Shown: positions 7,976-17,859, numbered from the stretch's first letter. The stretch is DNA of 64,000 bases from Burkholderiales bacterium (GCA_947474755.1 CANJJE010000012.1:37434-101433); one strand, 5' to 3'. Program-made: numbers and translations. Notes: generated by a model not told the origin, from the sequence alone.

Positions 7976-9559
7976 ATGGAAGAGTTGCTTGCCCAGTTGT
8001 CCACCCTCGCCAGGAGCATGTGGCGATTCCGCTGGCCGTCGATCCTTGTGGCATGGTCGGTGGCCATCGTCGGTGCGGTGGGTGTCTTTCTGATCCCGGA
8101 TCAGTACGAAGCGTCATCGCGCATCTACGTGGATACCGAATCGATCCTGAAGCCGCTGATGTCCGGTCTTGCAGTGCAGCCCAACGTGGATCAGCAAGTC
8201 ATGATGCTGAGCCGGACACTGATCAGCCGTCCGAACGTCGAAAAACTGGTTCGCATGGCCGACCTCGATTTGAAAAGCCAATCCAAGGCGGAGCAGGAGG
8301 CCTTGGTAGCCGGGCTGATGGACAAGCTGCACATCCAGTCGGTCGGCCGGGACAACCTCTACACATTGTCCTTCCGTGACTCGGACTCCGCCAAGGCTCA
8401 GCGCGTCATCCAATCCTTTGTGTCGATCTTCATCGAGTCGAGCCTGGGGGCCAGCCGCAAGGACTCTGATGCCGCCAAGGTTTTCATCAACGAACAGATC
8501 AAGGCCTATGAAAACAAATTGCTGGAAGCTGAAACGCGTTTGAAGGAATTCCGCTTGCGCAATATCGAAAGCCTGAATGCCGAAGGCGTCGATTCCGTCG
8601 TGCGCATCGGTCAACTGTCCGATGCGCTTGCGGCGGCGCAACTTCAGTTGCGTGAAGCGGAGCAATCGCGCGATTCGGTCAGGCAGCAACTGATCGACGC
8701 GAAATCGCAGCCGGGCAACACGGCCTCCATGAACTCATTGCTCGAAGAGTCTGCGCTTTCCGTCGCCACGCCGGAAATCGACGCACGGATCGCGACACAA
8801 AGACAGAACCTGGACGCGATGCTGCAGAGATTTACTGAACAGCACCCCGACGTGATCACCACCCGAAAGTTGTTGCGGGACCTTGAAGAACAGAAGAAAA
8901 AGGAAGTCAGGGAATTGCGCAAGGCAGCCATGGCGGCTCCGGCGGTGGCCGCGGCCAATGGCACCAGCCTCGTGTCTCAGGAACTCAACAGGCTGATGGC
9001 TACGTCCGAGGTTCAAGTCGCGGCGCTGAGGGCCAGAGTGGCCGAGTATTCAGCCCGCTTCAACAACGCGCGCGAAGCTGCGAAGTCGGCCCCTCAGCTG
9101 GAAGCTGAAGCCTCGCAACTCAACCGTGATTACGCCGTCCACAAGGCAAACTACGAGGATCTTGTCAAGCGACGCGAGTCGGCGTCAATGTCCGGCGAAC
9201 TCGACTCGACGGCTGGCGTAGCCGACTTCCGCTTGATCGATCCACCGCGGGTCTCTCCAACGCCGGTGTCGCCGAATCGCTTCATCCTGCTGCCTGTGGC
9301 GATGTTGGCTGCCCTGGCGGCTGGGTTCCTCACAGCGTTCATCGCCAGTCAATTGCGCCCCGTGTTCCACAGCGCGGCGCAACTACGAACAAAGCTTGAC
9401 CTGCCCTTGCTGGGCACGGTGTCCCTGGTGACCAACCCAGCAGATGCCCGGCTCGAAAAAGTCAGACTGATCAAGTTTGCAGTCTCTTCGGGCGGCCTGG
9501 TGGGCTTCTTCGGTTTGACGATGCTGGGCCTGGCACTGATGGCCGCCAGAAAGGGCTGA
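7976..9559 (+). CDS. XrtA-system polysaccharide chain-length determinant (Wzz/GNVR type)
   Basis: The 527-aa protein has a transmembrane span at about residues 20-41, a Wzz domain, a long coiled-coil periplasmic middle (about 170-410), and a second span near 435-462 followed by a third near 500-525. A conserved 'PPRVSPTPVSPNR' precedes the second span, as in GNVR-type co-polymerases. It should set polymer length and couple to the tyrosine kinase encoded 5 bases downstream. There is no fused kinase domain, consistent with the separate kinase gene. Confidence 0.9.
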   Translation: MEELLAQLSTLARSMWRFRWPSILVAWSVAIVGAVGVFLIPDQYEASSRIYVDTESILKPLMSGLAVQPNVDQQVMMLSRTLISRPNVEKLVRMADLDLKSQSKAEQEALVAGLMDKLHIQSVGRDNLYTLSFRDSDSAKAQRVIQSFVSIFIESSLGASRKDSDAAKVFINEQIKAYENKLLEAETRLKEFRLRNIESLNAEGVDSVVRIGQLSDALAAAQLQLREAEQSRDSVRQQLIDAKSQPGNTASMNSLLEESALSVATPEIDARIATQRQNLDAMLQRFTEQHPDVITTRKLLRDLEEQKKKEVRELRKAAMAAPAVAAANGTSLVSQELNRLMATSEVQVAALRARVAEYSARFNNAREAAKSAPQLEAEASQLNRDYAVHKANYEDLVKRRESASMSGELDSTAGVADFRLIDPPRVSPTPVSPNRFILLPVAMLAALAAGFLTAFIASQLRPVFHSAAQLRTKLDLPLLGTVSLVTNPADARLEKVRLIKFAVSSGGLVGFFGLTMLGLALMAARKG

Positions 9560-9564
9560 ACCAC

Positions 9565-10500
9565 ATGACCAGCCTGATCGAACAAGCTGCTCGACGACTC
9601 GAGCAACTGCGCAACGCAGGAGCGCAGATTCCCGATCGGATCCCGACTTCGCAGGCGCCCCCATCGCTCTCGCAAGCGGCGGTTGCGGTCGCTGCGCCGC
9701 TGATATCCACACCTCCGGTGAAGCACGCGGTGGCGCCGAGCCAGACCTCGCGCCAGGTGACGCTCGACCTCGATATGTTGAGCGCGGCGGGTGTGGTGAC
9801 GCCGAATGCGCCGCGTTCGTACTCTGCCGATCAGTTTCGATTGATCAAGCGGCCGCTGTTGGCGAATGCGAAAGCCAAGGGCGATCAAGCCCTGAAGCAC
9901 GGCAACCTGATCATGGTGACCAGTTCATTGTCGGGTGAGGGAAAGAGTTTCACCTCCCTCAATCTTGCGATGAGCATCGCGATGGAGCTGGACAACACGG
10001 TGATGCTGGTGGACGCTGATGTGGCGCGGCCTTCGATCTTGCGCATGCTGGGTTTGCAGACCATGCCGGGTCTGCTTGATGTGCTCGAAGGCGGCAAGGA
10101 CCTGCACAGCGTGCTGCTGAAGACAAACATAGACAAGCTGACCATCTTGCCCAGCGGGACGAGCCGCCCCAAGGCAACCGAGCTGCTGGCCAGCGACGCA
10201 ATGCGCCGTTTGCTGGACGACATGGCGGCGCGTTACCCGGACCGCATCATCATTTTCGACTCGCCGCCGCTGCTGTTGACCACCGAATCAAGGGTGCTAG
10301 CGACGCAAATGGGGCAGGTGGTGATGGTGGTGCAGGCCGACCGAACGCTGCAGTCCGATGTCGACCATGCGCTGTCGACCATCAAGAACTGCGCGAACAT
10401 CAATCTGGTCCTCAACAAAGTCCGTGGCAGCGGTTCAGATGGGTACAGCTACGGCTACGGCTACGGCTACGGGGAACCCAGTGGCAATGCAACGGCCTGA
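9565..10500 (+). CDS. XrtA-associated tyrosine autokinase (BY-kinase)
   Basis: The 311-aa cytoplasmic kinase has Walker A 'SSLSGEGKSFT' (about 120-130), Walker A' 'VMLVDADVARPS' (about 142-153) and Walker B 'IIIFDSPPLLL'. It ends in a tyrosine cluster with Tyr294, 296, 298, 300 and 302, expected autophosphorylation sites. It should regulate polymer assembly with the chain-length protein. The cluster is encoded by a short TACGGC tandem repeat and could vary in length between strains. Its stop overlaps the next start by 14 bases. Confidence 0.92.
   Translation: MTSLIEQAARRLEQLRNAGAQIPDRIPTSQAPPSLSQAAVAVAAPLISTPPVKHAVAPSQTSRQVTLDLDMLSAAGVVTPNAPRSYSADQFRLIKRPLLANAKAKGDQALKHGNLIMVTSSLSGEGKSFTSLNLAMSIAMELDNTVMLVDADVARPSILRMLGLQTMPGLLDVLEGGKDLHSVLLKTNIDKLTILPSGTSRPKATELLASDAMRRLLDDMAARYPDRIIIFDSPPLLLTTESRVLATQMGQVVMVVQADRTLQSDVDHALSTIKNCANINLVLNKVRGSGSDGYSYGYGYGYGEPSGNATA
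10450..10473 (+). repeat. TACGGC hexanucleotide tandem repeat in the kinase tail
   Basis: Four units of TACGG(C/G) encode alternating Tyr-Gly at residues 296-303 of the tyrosine kinase. Gain or loss of one unit keeps the reading frame and changes the number of phosphorylatable tyrosines. Confidence 0.8.
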
Positions 10501-12070
10501 GTCCTGGCGTCCCTCGCTGGTGCCACGCCCTGGCTTCACGTGGCACCACTGGCTCGGGCGGCAGGTCTTGTCGCCGGTGGTTGGTGTGATCGGTTTGGCC
10601 AGCCTTGCCGCCCACGCTCAGGACCAGGCCTCGCCATCGGGGTTGTTCCTGCAGCCGTCGCTGAGCGTCAGCGAGACCTTTACCAGCAATGCGGGTCTCG
10701 ACCGCGGCAGCGATGCGCGCGCGGATTTGATCACCGATATCAGTCCCGAGCTGCGGCTGAGCCGCCGCTCCGGGCGCATCGTTGGCGACGTCGACTACGC
10801 GCTGCACGGCCTGTTGCACGCGCGACGATCGTCTCTTGACGAGGTGCGACAGGCGCTGAGTGCCAAAGGTACCGCAGAGGCGATCGACAACTGGGCCTAT
10901 GTCGACGGCCGCGCCAGCATCTCTCAGCAGAGCATCTCGGCGCTCGGGACCCGATCGGTGGATCGCAACCTCGCCAACTCCAATCGTGCCGAAGTGTTGA
11001 CGTACCAGCTCGCGCCCTATGTGCGGGGCCCCCTGGGCGGCTTCGCCAACTATCTCGCGCGGTGGGACTGGACCAGCAGCAACAGCAGTGGCTCCAGCGC
11101 CAAATCGGCATCGAATGACGCGTCATTCGTCATCAGCTCCAGCGAGGCGCTGTTTTCGCGCCTGGGCTGGTCGCTGAATGCTTCGCGGCAAAGCTCGAAG
11201 TTTGCAAACCAGAACAGCCAGGACGCCACGCGCTTCAGTGGTCAGCTGACGTTCGCCGTGACACCGGAGTTCCAGTTGTCGGCAGGCGCCGGCCGCGAAC
11301 GCAACGACTACCAGTTTCCGGGCCAGCAAAGTAGCACCACCTGGAGCGGCGGCTTCATCTGGAGGCCGAATGAACGCACGCGGCTGGAGGTGACGCGTGA
11401 ACACCGATTCTTCGGCAACGCCTACAACATCCGTTTCGAGCACCGCACCCCGCGTACCGTCTGGAGCTTTGTCGATTCGCAGGACGTCAACACGACAGCA
11501 GGCGCAAACGGCGCCAATTCACCGAGCACCGCGTTCGATCTGCTGTATGCACAGTTTGCCTCCATCGCGCCCGATCCGGTGCAGCGCACCGCGTTGGTCG
11601 ATGCCTTTCTGCGTAGCAATGGTCTGTCGCGCGAGTCCCTCGTCAATGGCGGGTTCCTGACCAACGCCGCCTCCATCCAGCGCCGGCAGAACCTGTCGCT
11701 GGCGCTGATCGGCCTGCGCAGCACCTTGCTGCTGTCGACCTCGCGCAACGACGCGCGTGCAACCAGTTCGACGGCGACCGATGTTGGCGATTTGTCGAAT
11801 GGCCGCAATCTCCATTCGACGGGTTTCGGCATCAACCTGTCGCATCGCCTGACGCCTTTGTCTGCCCTCAGCGCGGATTTCTCGCTGTCCAGGAATAGTT
11901 CCACCGGAGATAACCGCAGGACCCGTCTGACGTCATTGGCAACCACCTACACCACGCGTCTGAGCCAGCAGATCGACCTGTCGATATCGGCGCGCCGAAC
12001 CTTGTTCAACAGCGACGCAAATCCCTACAACGAGAGCGCCGTCGTGGCCAACCTGAAGGTGCGGTTCTAA
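10487..12070 (+). CDS. PEP-CTERM/XrtA-system outer membrane beta-barrel protein
   Basis: With the ATG at 10487 the protein is 527 aa and begins with a long signal peptide ending near 'LAAHAQ'. The rest is made of alternating polar/hydrophobic strands typical of a large barrel. It ends in 'VVANLKVRF', with the C-terminal phenylalanine recognised by the BAM machinery. It fits the XrtA-associated outer-membrane family that may replace Wza-like pores or the AlgE-type porin. The frame is open further upstream to 10358, but that part overlaps the kinase gene and has no signal peptide. Confidence 0.85.
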   Translation: MQRPESWRPSLVPRPGFTWHHWLGRQVLSPVVGVIGLASLAAHAQDQASPSGLFLQPSLSVSETFTSNAGLDRGSDARADLITDISPELRLSRRSGRIVGDVDYALHGLLHARRSSLDEVRQALSAKGTAEAIDNWAYVDGRASISQQSISALGTRSVDRNLANSNRAEVLTYQLAPYVRGPLGGFANYLARWDWTSSNSSGSSAKSASNDASFVISSSEALFSRLGWSLNASRQSSKFANQNSQDATRFSGQLTFAVTPEFQLSAGAGRERNDYQFPGQQSSTTWSGGFIWRPNERTRLEVTREHRFFGNAYNIRFEHRTPRTVWSFVDSQDVNTTAGANGANSPSTAFDLLYAQFASIAPDPVQRTALVDAFLRSNGLSRESLVNGGFLTNAASIQRRQNLSLALIGLRSTLLLSTSRNDARATSSTATDVGDLSNGRNLHSTGFGINLSHRLTPLSALSADFSLSRNSSTGDNRRTRLTSLATTYTTRLSQQIDLSISARRTLFNSDANPYNESAVVANLKVRF

Positions 12071-12072
12071 CC

Positions 12073-13164
12073 ATGTACGAATCGTTCTATGGGCTGACCA
12101 GCAAACCGTTCCAGCTCAATCCCGATCCCAGCTTCTATTTCGGCAGCAAGCAGCACAGCCGCGCCAAGGCCTATCTCGAATATGGCGTGTCTCGGCACGA
12201 GGGCTTCGTGGTCATCACCGGCGAGATCGGCGCTGGCAAGACGACGCTTCTGCGCGCCCTGATCGATAGCCTGCACGGCAGCGATGTGGTCATCGGTCAC
12301 CTTGTGACCACTCAACTTGGTGCGGAAGACACGCTGCGCATGGTCGGGGCCGCGTTTGGCTTCCACGTCAAGGATGTGTCGAAGGCCCAGTTGCTGATCA
12401 CGCTGGAAGCGTTTCTGGTCAATCAGACGAGCCAGGGCAAGCGCTGTCTGCTGATCGTCGATGAGGCACAGAATCTCACGGCGCAGGCGGTGGAAGAGTT
12501 GCGCATGCTGTCGAACTTCCAGTTCGGCAATCAGGCCTTGCTGCAAAGCTTCATGGTCGGCCAACCAGAGTTTCGCGAGATTCTTCAGCGCCCGGAGATG
12601 GAACAGTTCCGTCAACGCGTTGCCGCCACCTGCCACATCGGGCCACTGGATGCCGAGGAGACGCAGCGATACATCGAACACCGCCTGACGTGTGCCGGAT
12701 CCAACGGCCAACCCAGCTTCGAGCCCGCTGCTTTCGACGCCATCTTCAAGGCCACGCGCGGTATCCCTCGGCGTATCAATTCGGTCTGTGACCGACTGCT
12801 GCTGCTTGGTTTCCTGGCCGATAAAACCTACCTTACCCGCGCTGACGTCGATGAAGTGGTCCAGGAGACCACCGAAGAGTCGGCTATTCCGTCCAAGCCT
12901 TTCGAGCCGGTGGGTTCGGCGTTGCATGCATCGAGTTCGCAACTGGTGCCTGACATCGACCTGTCCCAGATCAACCTGGCACCGGAATCAGCGCACGAGA
13001 TGAGCGGTCAACTGGCGAACCTGATGGCCGAGCAGCGCCTGGATCAGTTGCAGCGTCTCGAGCGCAGCGTCCTCAGGCTCGAACGTCAAAACGTCCAGTT
13101 GATCAGCTTGCTGCAGAAGCTAGTCAGTGCGATCAAGACGACATCGGATGAAGGCATCCGATGA
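12073..13164 (+). CDS. XrtA-associated AAA ATPase (ExeA/GspA-like)
   Basis: The 363-aa protein has Walker A 'GEIGAGKTT' at residues 50-58 and Walker B 'LLIVDEAQ' at 126-133, in an AAA/ExeA-like domain that fills about residues 1-270. The C-terminal tail contains a predicted helix rich in Leu, Arg and Gln (about 310-355) and probably forms a coiled coil. It matches the ATPase conserved in exosortase-A loci. Its role is not firmly known; involvement in export or assembly across the inner membrane is inferred. The start follows the barrel stop by 2 bases and its stop overlaps the deacetylase start. Confidence 0.9.
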   Translation: MYESFYGLTSKPFQLNPDPSFYFGSKQHSRAKAYLEYGVSRHEGFVVITGEIGAGKTTLLRALIDSLHGSDVVIGHLVTTQLGAEDTLRMVGAAFGFHVKDVSKAQLLITLEAFLVNQTSQGKRCLLIVDEAQNLTAQAVEELRMLSNFQFGNQALLQSFMVGQPEFREILQRPEMEQFRQRVAATCHIGPLDAEETQRYIEHRLTCAGSNGQPSFEPAAFDAIFKATRGIPRRINSVCDRLLLLGFLADKTYLTRADVDEVVQETTEESAIPSKPFEPVGSALHASSSQLVPDIDLSQINLAPESAHEMSGQLANLMAEQRLDQLQRLERSVLRLERQNVQLISLLQKLVSAIKTTSDEGIR

Positions 13165-14069
13165 GCCTGTCAACCGTGAACCAGGGCGCACCCCTGCGCA
13201 ACGCCCTGACGATCGATGTCGAAGACTACTTTCAGGTGTCCGCTTTCGCGCCCTACATCGCGCGCAGCGACTGGGACCAACGCGAATGCCGTGTCGAGCG
13301 CAATGTCGATCGCATCCTGGCGCTGCTGGCGCGTCATGACACCCGCGCGACCTTCTTCACCCTCGGCTGGATCGCACAGCGCTATCCGCAAATGGTTCGC
13401 CGCATTGCTGAGGCTGGGCACGAGGTCGCCAGCCACGGATACGGCCACCAGCGCGCCAGCGACCTGACCGAAGCCGAGTTCACCGCCGATATTCAAAGCG
13501 CTAAGCACATCCTCGAAGACCTGTGCGGTGTACCCGTCACGGGCTATCGAGCACCGAGCTTTTCGATCGGCACGGGCAATCTGTGGGCCTTCGACTGTCT
13601 GGCGCGTGCCGGCTACCGCTACAGCTCCAGCATCTACCCCATCGCACACGATCACTACGGCATGCCCGATGCGCCGCGCTTCGCGCACCGCGTCAACGAC
13701 AGCCTGATCGAAGTACCGATCACTACTTTGCGACTGTTTGGGCGCAACCTCCCGTCCAGCGGTGGTGGCTATTTCCGGTTGCTGCCGTATGCGCTGTCTC
13801 GGTGGATGCTGCGCCAGGTGCAGGCACGCGACAAGCAATCGGCGATCTTCTATTTCCATCCGTGGGAAATCGATGCCGATCAACCCCGCGTCGCCGGGAT
13901 CGACGGCAAGACACGATTCCGCCATTACGTGAACATTGAACGGATGGAGCATCGGCTCGAGTGCCTGCTGCGCGATTTTCAGTGGGGTCGGATGGATCAT
14001 CTCTTTCTTGATCGCCAGCCCCCATTGACCCCGCATCACGCCTCATCTGCCTTGCCGTGCCCCGCGTAG
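13161..14069 (+). CDS. XrtA-system polysaccharide deacetylase
   Basis: The 302-aa protein has the NodB-type signature: 'LTIDVEDYF' (Asp19, Asp22), 'HDTRATFFTLGW', and the metal-binding pair His92 and His96 in 'SHGYGH'. It ends with a DUF3473-like extension ('YFHPWEIDADQPR'). It should remove N-acetyl groups from the polymer or a precursor. No signal peptide is evident, which is usual for this XrtA family. The ATGA overlap with the ATPase gene indicates translational coupling. Confidence 0.9.
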   Translation: MSLSTVNQGAPLRNALTIDVEDYFQVSAFAPYIARSDWDQRECRVERNVDRILALLARHDTRATFFTLGWIAQRYPQMVRRIAEAGHEVASHGYGHQRASDLTEAEFTADIQSAKHILEDLCGVPVTGYRAPSFSIGTGNLWAFDCLARAGYRYSSSIYPIAHDHYGMPDAPRFAHRVNDSLIEVPITTLRLFGRNLPSSGGGYFRLLPYALSRWMLRQVQARDKQSAIFYFHPWEIDADQPRVAGIDGKTRFRHYVNIERMEHRLECLLRDFQWGRMDHLFLDRQPPLTPHHASSALPCPA

Positions 14070-15094
14070 ACACCCTCGTACTGAACGACGCCGCCACCGC
14101 ACAACGCTGGGATGCGTTTGTGCTGGCGTGCCCCAGCGCGACGTTCTTCCATCGTGCCGGGTGGCAAGTCATCATGAGTCGCGTGTTTCGTCATGACACC
14201 TACTTCCTGTACGCCGAGACCGATGGCCGCATCGAAGGTGTGCTGCCGCTGGCACACGTGAAGTCGATGCTGTTCGGCAACTCCCTGGTCAGCTTGCCCT
14301 TCGCGGTATACGGCGGGGTGGCAGCAATGACTGCCGAAGCGGCCAGCGCGCTGGAAGCCGAGGCGCAACGCATCGCGCAGCGGCTGGGCGTCGATCACCT
14401 GGAATTGCGCCATGTCGAGGCTCGGCACGACGACTGGCCGCGGCAGGATCTTTACGTCACATTCCGCAAGCCCATCCTGCCCGAGGAAGAGGCCAATATG
14501 CTCGCCATCCCGCGCAAGCAGCGTGCGATGGTGCGCAAGGGCATCAAGAACGGTCTGCGCAGCGAGATCGATCCGGATGTCGACCGCTTCTTCGCGCTGT
14601 ATGCCGACAACGTCCATCGCCACGGCACGCCAGCGCTGCCCAAGCGCTATTTCGAGGCTTTGCAAACGCAGTTCGGCGATGACTGCGAGGTGCTGATCGT
14701 CAGCGCGCCCGATGGCCGGGCCTTGAGCGGCGTGCTGAGTTTTTACTTCCGGGATGAGGTGCTGCCCTACTACGCCGGTGACGACGAAGCGGCGCGCGAT
14801 CTCGCGGCCAACGATTTCAAGTATTGGGAACTGATGCGCCTGTCATGCGCGCGCGGGTTGAAGGTTTTCGACTACGGTCGCAGCAAGCAGGGCACCGGTT
14901 CTTTTGCGTTCAAGAAGAACTGGGGCTTCGAACCCGCACCGCTTCACTACGAGTACTGCCTGTACAAGCGCGATGCGGTGCCGCAGAACAACCCCACGAA
15001 TGCGAAGTTCCGCCTGATGATCGAGGCGTGGCGGCGCATGCCGATCGGCATGGCGAACTGGCTCGGCCCCTACGTCGTTCGCAACCTGGGCTGA
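14057..15094 (+). CDS. FemAB-family XrtA-associated protein
   Basis: The 345-aa protein has a GNAT/FemAB fold pattern: 'FHRAGWQVIM' near residue 33 and a C-terminal 'FDYGRSKQGTGSFAFKKNWG' region typical of FemAB-like acyl or aminoacyl transferases. Members conserved in exosortase-A loci are of unknown acceptor. It may attach an aminoacyl or acyl group to the polymer or lipid-linked precursor. The start is a GTG inside the deacetylase gene, overlapping by 13 bases. Confidence 0.85.
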   Translation: MPRVDTLVLNDAATAQRWDAFVLACPSATFFHRAGWQVIMSRVFRHDTYFLYAETDGRIEGVLPLAHVKSMLFGNSLVSLPFAVYGGVAAMTAEAASALEAEAQRIAQRLGVDHLELRHVEARHDDWPRQDLYVTFRKPILPEEEANMLAIPRKQRAMVRKGIKNGLRSEIDPDVDRFFALYADNVHRHGTPALPKRYFEALQTQFGDDCEVLIVSAPDGRALSGVLSFYFRDEVLPYYAGDDEAARDLAANDFKYWELMRLSCARGLKVFDYGRSKQGTGSFAFKKNWGFEPAPLHYEYCLYKRDAVPQNNPTNAKFRLMIEAWRRMPIGMANWLGPYVVRNLG

Positions 15095-15097
15095 GGC

Positions 15098-16318
15098 GTG
15101 GCGGATCTGCTGTATCTGGTGCACCGCATGCCTTACCCGCCCAACAAGGGCGACAAGGTGCGCTCGTATCACCTGCTGAAGCATCTGGTCTCCAAGCACC
15201 GGGTGTTCCTCGGCACTTTCATCGATGACCCGTCCGATGAGCCCTACATCGACACGCTGCGCGCCATGTGCGCCGGTCTGCATGTCGCCCGGCTCGATCC
15301 GCGCAGCGCCAAGCTGCGCAGCCTGCGTGGTTTGCTGCGGGGCGAGGCACTCACGCTGGGCTATTACCGGGACGCCGGTTTGTCGCAATGGGTGACACGC
15401 ACGCTCAGGTCTAACGACATCCGCACTGCGGTCGTTTTTTCGTCGTCGATGGCGCAGTACGTCGAGCACCTGTCCGACCTCCGCGTGCTGGTCGATTTTG
15501 TCGATGTTGATTCTGCGAAGTGGACCGATTACGCCAAGGCCCGCCGCTGGCCGGCGAACTGGTTGTACCGGCGGGAAGGCGCGATGCTGCTGGCCTACGA
15601 GCGCGCAGTGGCGATTGCCGCCGATCGGTCCTTCTTCGTCACCGACAAGGAAGTCGAGTTGTTCAACCGCCTCGCTCCGGAGTGTGCTGCCCACGTGCAG
15701 GCGATGGGCAATGGCGTCGACACTGCCTTCTTCGCGACCGACGCGGCGCGCATCAGTCCCTTCGATGCCGGCGAGATTCCGATCGTCTTCACCGGCGCCA
15801 TGGACTACTGGCCGAATGTCGATGCAGTGATCTGGTTTGCTCAAGAGGTGCTGCCGGCGCTGCGCACCCAGTGGCCGGCTGTGCGCTTCTCGGTGGTCGG
15901 ACGCAACCCTTCGCCGGAGGTGCGTGCGCTGGCTGGCGATGCGGTGCGTGTCACCGGCACGGTGCCCGACGTGCGACCGTGGTTGCAGCATGCCGCCGTG
16001 GTGGTTGCGCCACTTCGCCTGGCGCGAGGTGTGCAGAACAAGGTGCTCGAAGCGATGGCCATGTCGTGCCCCGTGGTGGCAGCAACCCGATGCGCGGAAA
16101 CCATCAATGCGCAAGTGGGTGTTCATCTGTTGGCTGCCAGCACTCAGGCTGACTACGTGCGCGAGATCAACGCGCTCGTGAGTGATCGCGAGCGTGCTGC
16201 CCGCCTCGGCGGCGCGGCGCGCTCTTGTGTCGTGGCTCGTTACGGTTGGGCGGCGCAGCTGTCGTCGATGGATGCCCACCTGACTGCGTCTGCGACCCCC
16301 AGACCGCAGCTGTGTTGA
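15098..16318 (+). CDS. TIGR03087-type XrtA-system glycosyltransferase
   Basis: This 406-aa GT-B fold glycosyltransferase opens with 'LVHRMPYPPNKGDKVRSYH', which is diagnostic for the PEP-CTERM/XrtA glycosyltransferase class. The C-terminal donor-binding half contains 'IVFTGAMDYWPN' and 'KVLEAMAMSCPVVA'. It should add one sugar to the lipid-linked repeat on the cytoplasmic face. The start is a GTG four bases after the FemAB stop, and the stop overlaps the exosortase start (TGATG). Confidence 0.9.
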   Translation: MADLLYLVHRMPYPPNKGDKVRSYHLLKHLVSKHRVFLGTFIDDPSDEPYIDTLRAMCAGLHVARLDPRSAKLRSLRGLLRGEALTLGYYRDAGLSQWVTRTLRSNDIRTAVVFSSSMAQYVEHLSDLRVLVDFVDVDSAKWTDYAKARRWPANWLYRREGAMLLAYERAVAIAADRSFFVTDKEVELFNRLAPECAAHVQAMGNGVDTAFFATDAARISPFDAGEIPIVFTGAMDYWPNVDAVIWFAQEVLPALRTQWPAVRFSVVGRNPSPEVRALAGDAVRVTGTVPDVRPWLQHAAVVVAPLRLARGVQNKVLEAMAMSCPVVAATRCAETINAQVGVHLLAASTQADYVREINALVSDRERAARLGGAARSCVVARYGWAAQLSSMDAHLTASATPRPQLC

Positions 16319-17859
16319 TGAACAGCCTTCTCGCCGCGCCAGCCGCGCGAACCTGGCGCAGCGTCGGTCCGGCGCTCCTGCTCTGCATTGCATTGCTGTT
16401 GCTGTTTCGGGAGACGGTGGCTGACATGGTGTCGATCTGGATTCGTTCCGACACCTTCAATCACGCCTTCCTGGTGCCACCGATCGCCGCGTGGTTGGCG
16501 TGGCGCCGGCGGGCTCAGCTCGCGGTCCAGCCACATCAACCTGTCGCCTGGGTTCTGTTGCCCCTGACGCTGGCCTGCCTTCTGTGGCTGCTCGGGCACC
16601 TCGGCAGCGTGGCACCCGCCTCTCAGTTGGCCCTGGTCACGTTGCTTGTGCTGACAGTGCCGGCCCTTTACGGCTGGTCGGTCACCCGTGTCCTGCTCTT
16701 CCCGCTGCTGTTCTTGTACTTCGCCGTGCCGATCGGCGAGTTCGTGGTGCCGCAGCTTCAAGAGTGGACAGCCGATGTGACCGTCATGGCGCTGCGTATC
16801 TCCGGTATTCCGGTTTACCGCGAGGGCAATCAGTTCATCATCCCCTCCGGTTCGTGGTCGGTTGTCGAGGCGTGCAGCGGCATTCGCTATCTGATGGCCT
16901 GTTTTGTCGTCGGCACCTTGTTCGCCTATTTGAACTACAGAAGCACACGGCGACGTCTTGCCTTCCTGCTGGTTTTGCTGGCGTTCCCCGTCATGGCGAA
17001 CTGGATCCGGGCCTACACCATCGTCATGATCGGGCACCTCACCGGCAGTCCGATGATTCTCGGCGTCTCGCACATGACCTATGGCTGGGTACTGTTTGGC
17101 GCCCTGATCGTGTTGCTCTTCCTCGTGGCTGCAAGGTGGGCCGAGCAGGAAGTACCCGCGATGTTGCCGACGTCCGTTGGCGCTGCGCAAGCAGTTCCTG
17201 GGGCCGGACTCTGGTGGATCGTCTGTGCCATCCTCGCGCTTTCAGCGGGCACGCAGGCGTTGGCCTGGCGTCTGGATCACGGATCGCCCTTGACCAGCCC
17301 CAACGTGCAGCTTTCGCAGGGAGCAGGAGGGTGGCGCGTCGATAGCAGCGTGACTGCTCTACCTTGGGCCCCCGGCTTCGTCAATCCAAGCGACGAAGCT
17401 TTCAAGGGGTACGAAAAGGCTGACCGGCGGGTCGCCGTCTGGATTGGCTATTACCGATCAGAACAGGAGAGTCGAAAACTCGTTTCTTCCGTCAACGGCG
17501 TGGTTGCATCGGACGACGTGTCCTGGCGCCAGCAAAAGACGCACAAACGACCCGCCACCACGCAACTACCTGCGTTTCAGACATCCACGGTGAGCCGTGG
17601 ATCCTTTCTGGGGTTTGCCGAAGCCGAGCGGATGCAGGTTTGGCAGGTCTACTGGGTCAACGGTCGCTGGACCCACAGCGACGCCGAAACCAAGCTCTGG
17701 CAGGTCTGGGATCGGCTGCTTGGCCGTGGCGACGAAGGTGCCGTGGTGGTGCTGGTTTCCTCTCGAGCTGACGACTCGGATTCAGTCTTGAGCGATTTTG
17801 CGAACGCGAACCTGCCTGCGATCAATGCGGCACTGGCTGCTGTGCGAGATTCGCGTTGA
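16318..17859 (+). CDS. xrtA: Exosortase A with fused C-terminal EpsI domain
   Basis: With the ATG at 16318 the protein is 513 aa. It has about eight transmembrane spans in the first 290 residues. The catalytic residues of exosortases are visible: Cys186 in 'VVEACSGIRYL', Arg231 in 'NWIRAYTIV' and His252 in 'GVSHMTYGW'. The C-terminal part (about 315-513) is a periplasmic EpsI-like (DUF3485) domain. Exosortase A cleaves PEP-CTERM proteins at the membrane, as sortases do LPXTG proteins. No PEP-CTERM substrate lies in this window, so targets are elsewhere in the genome. Confidence 0.93.
   Translation: MNSLLAAPAARTWRSVGPALLLCIALLLLFRETVADMVSIWIRSDTFNHAFLVPPIAAWLAWRRRAQLAVQPHQPVAWVLLPLTLACLLWLLGHLGSVAPASQLALVTLLVLTVPALYGWSVTRVLLFPLLFLYFAVPIGEFVVPQLQEWTADVTVMALRISGIPVYREGNQFIIPSGSWSVVEACSGIRYLMACFVVGTLFAYLNYRSTRRRLAFLLVLLAFPVMANWIRAYTIVMIGHLTGSPMILGVSHMTYGWVLFGALIVLLFLVAARWAEQEVPAMLPTSVGAAQAVPGAGLWWIVCAILALSAGTQALAWRLDHGSPLTSPNVQLSQGAGGWRVDSSVTALPWAPGFVNPSDEAFKGYEKADRRVAVWIGYYRSEQESRKLVSSVNGVVASDDVSWRQQKTHKRPATTQLPAFQTSTVSRGSFLGFAEAERMQVWQVYWVNGRWTHSDAETKLWQVWDRLLGRGDEGAVVVLVSSRADDSDSVLSDFANANLPAINAALAAVRDSR

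Noticed and set aside
10358..10486. Longer N-terminus for the outer-membrane barrel protein
   Set aside because: The extra 43 codons overlap the tyrosine kinase gene and would bury the signal peptide; they include a Thr-Ala run that is only the shifted reading of the TACGGC repeat.
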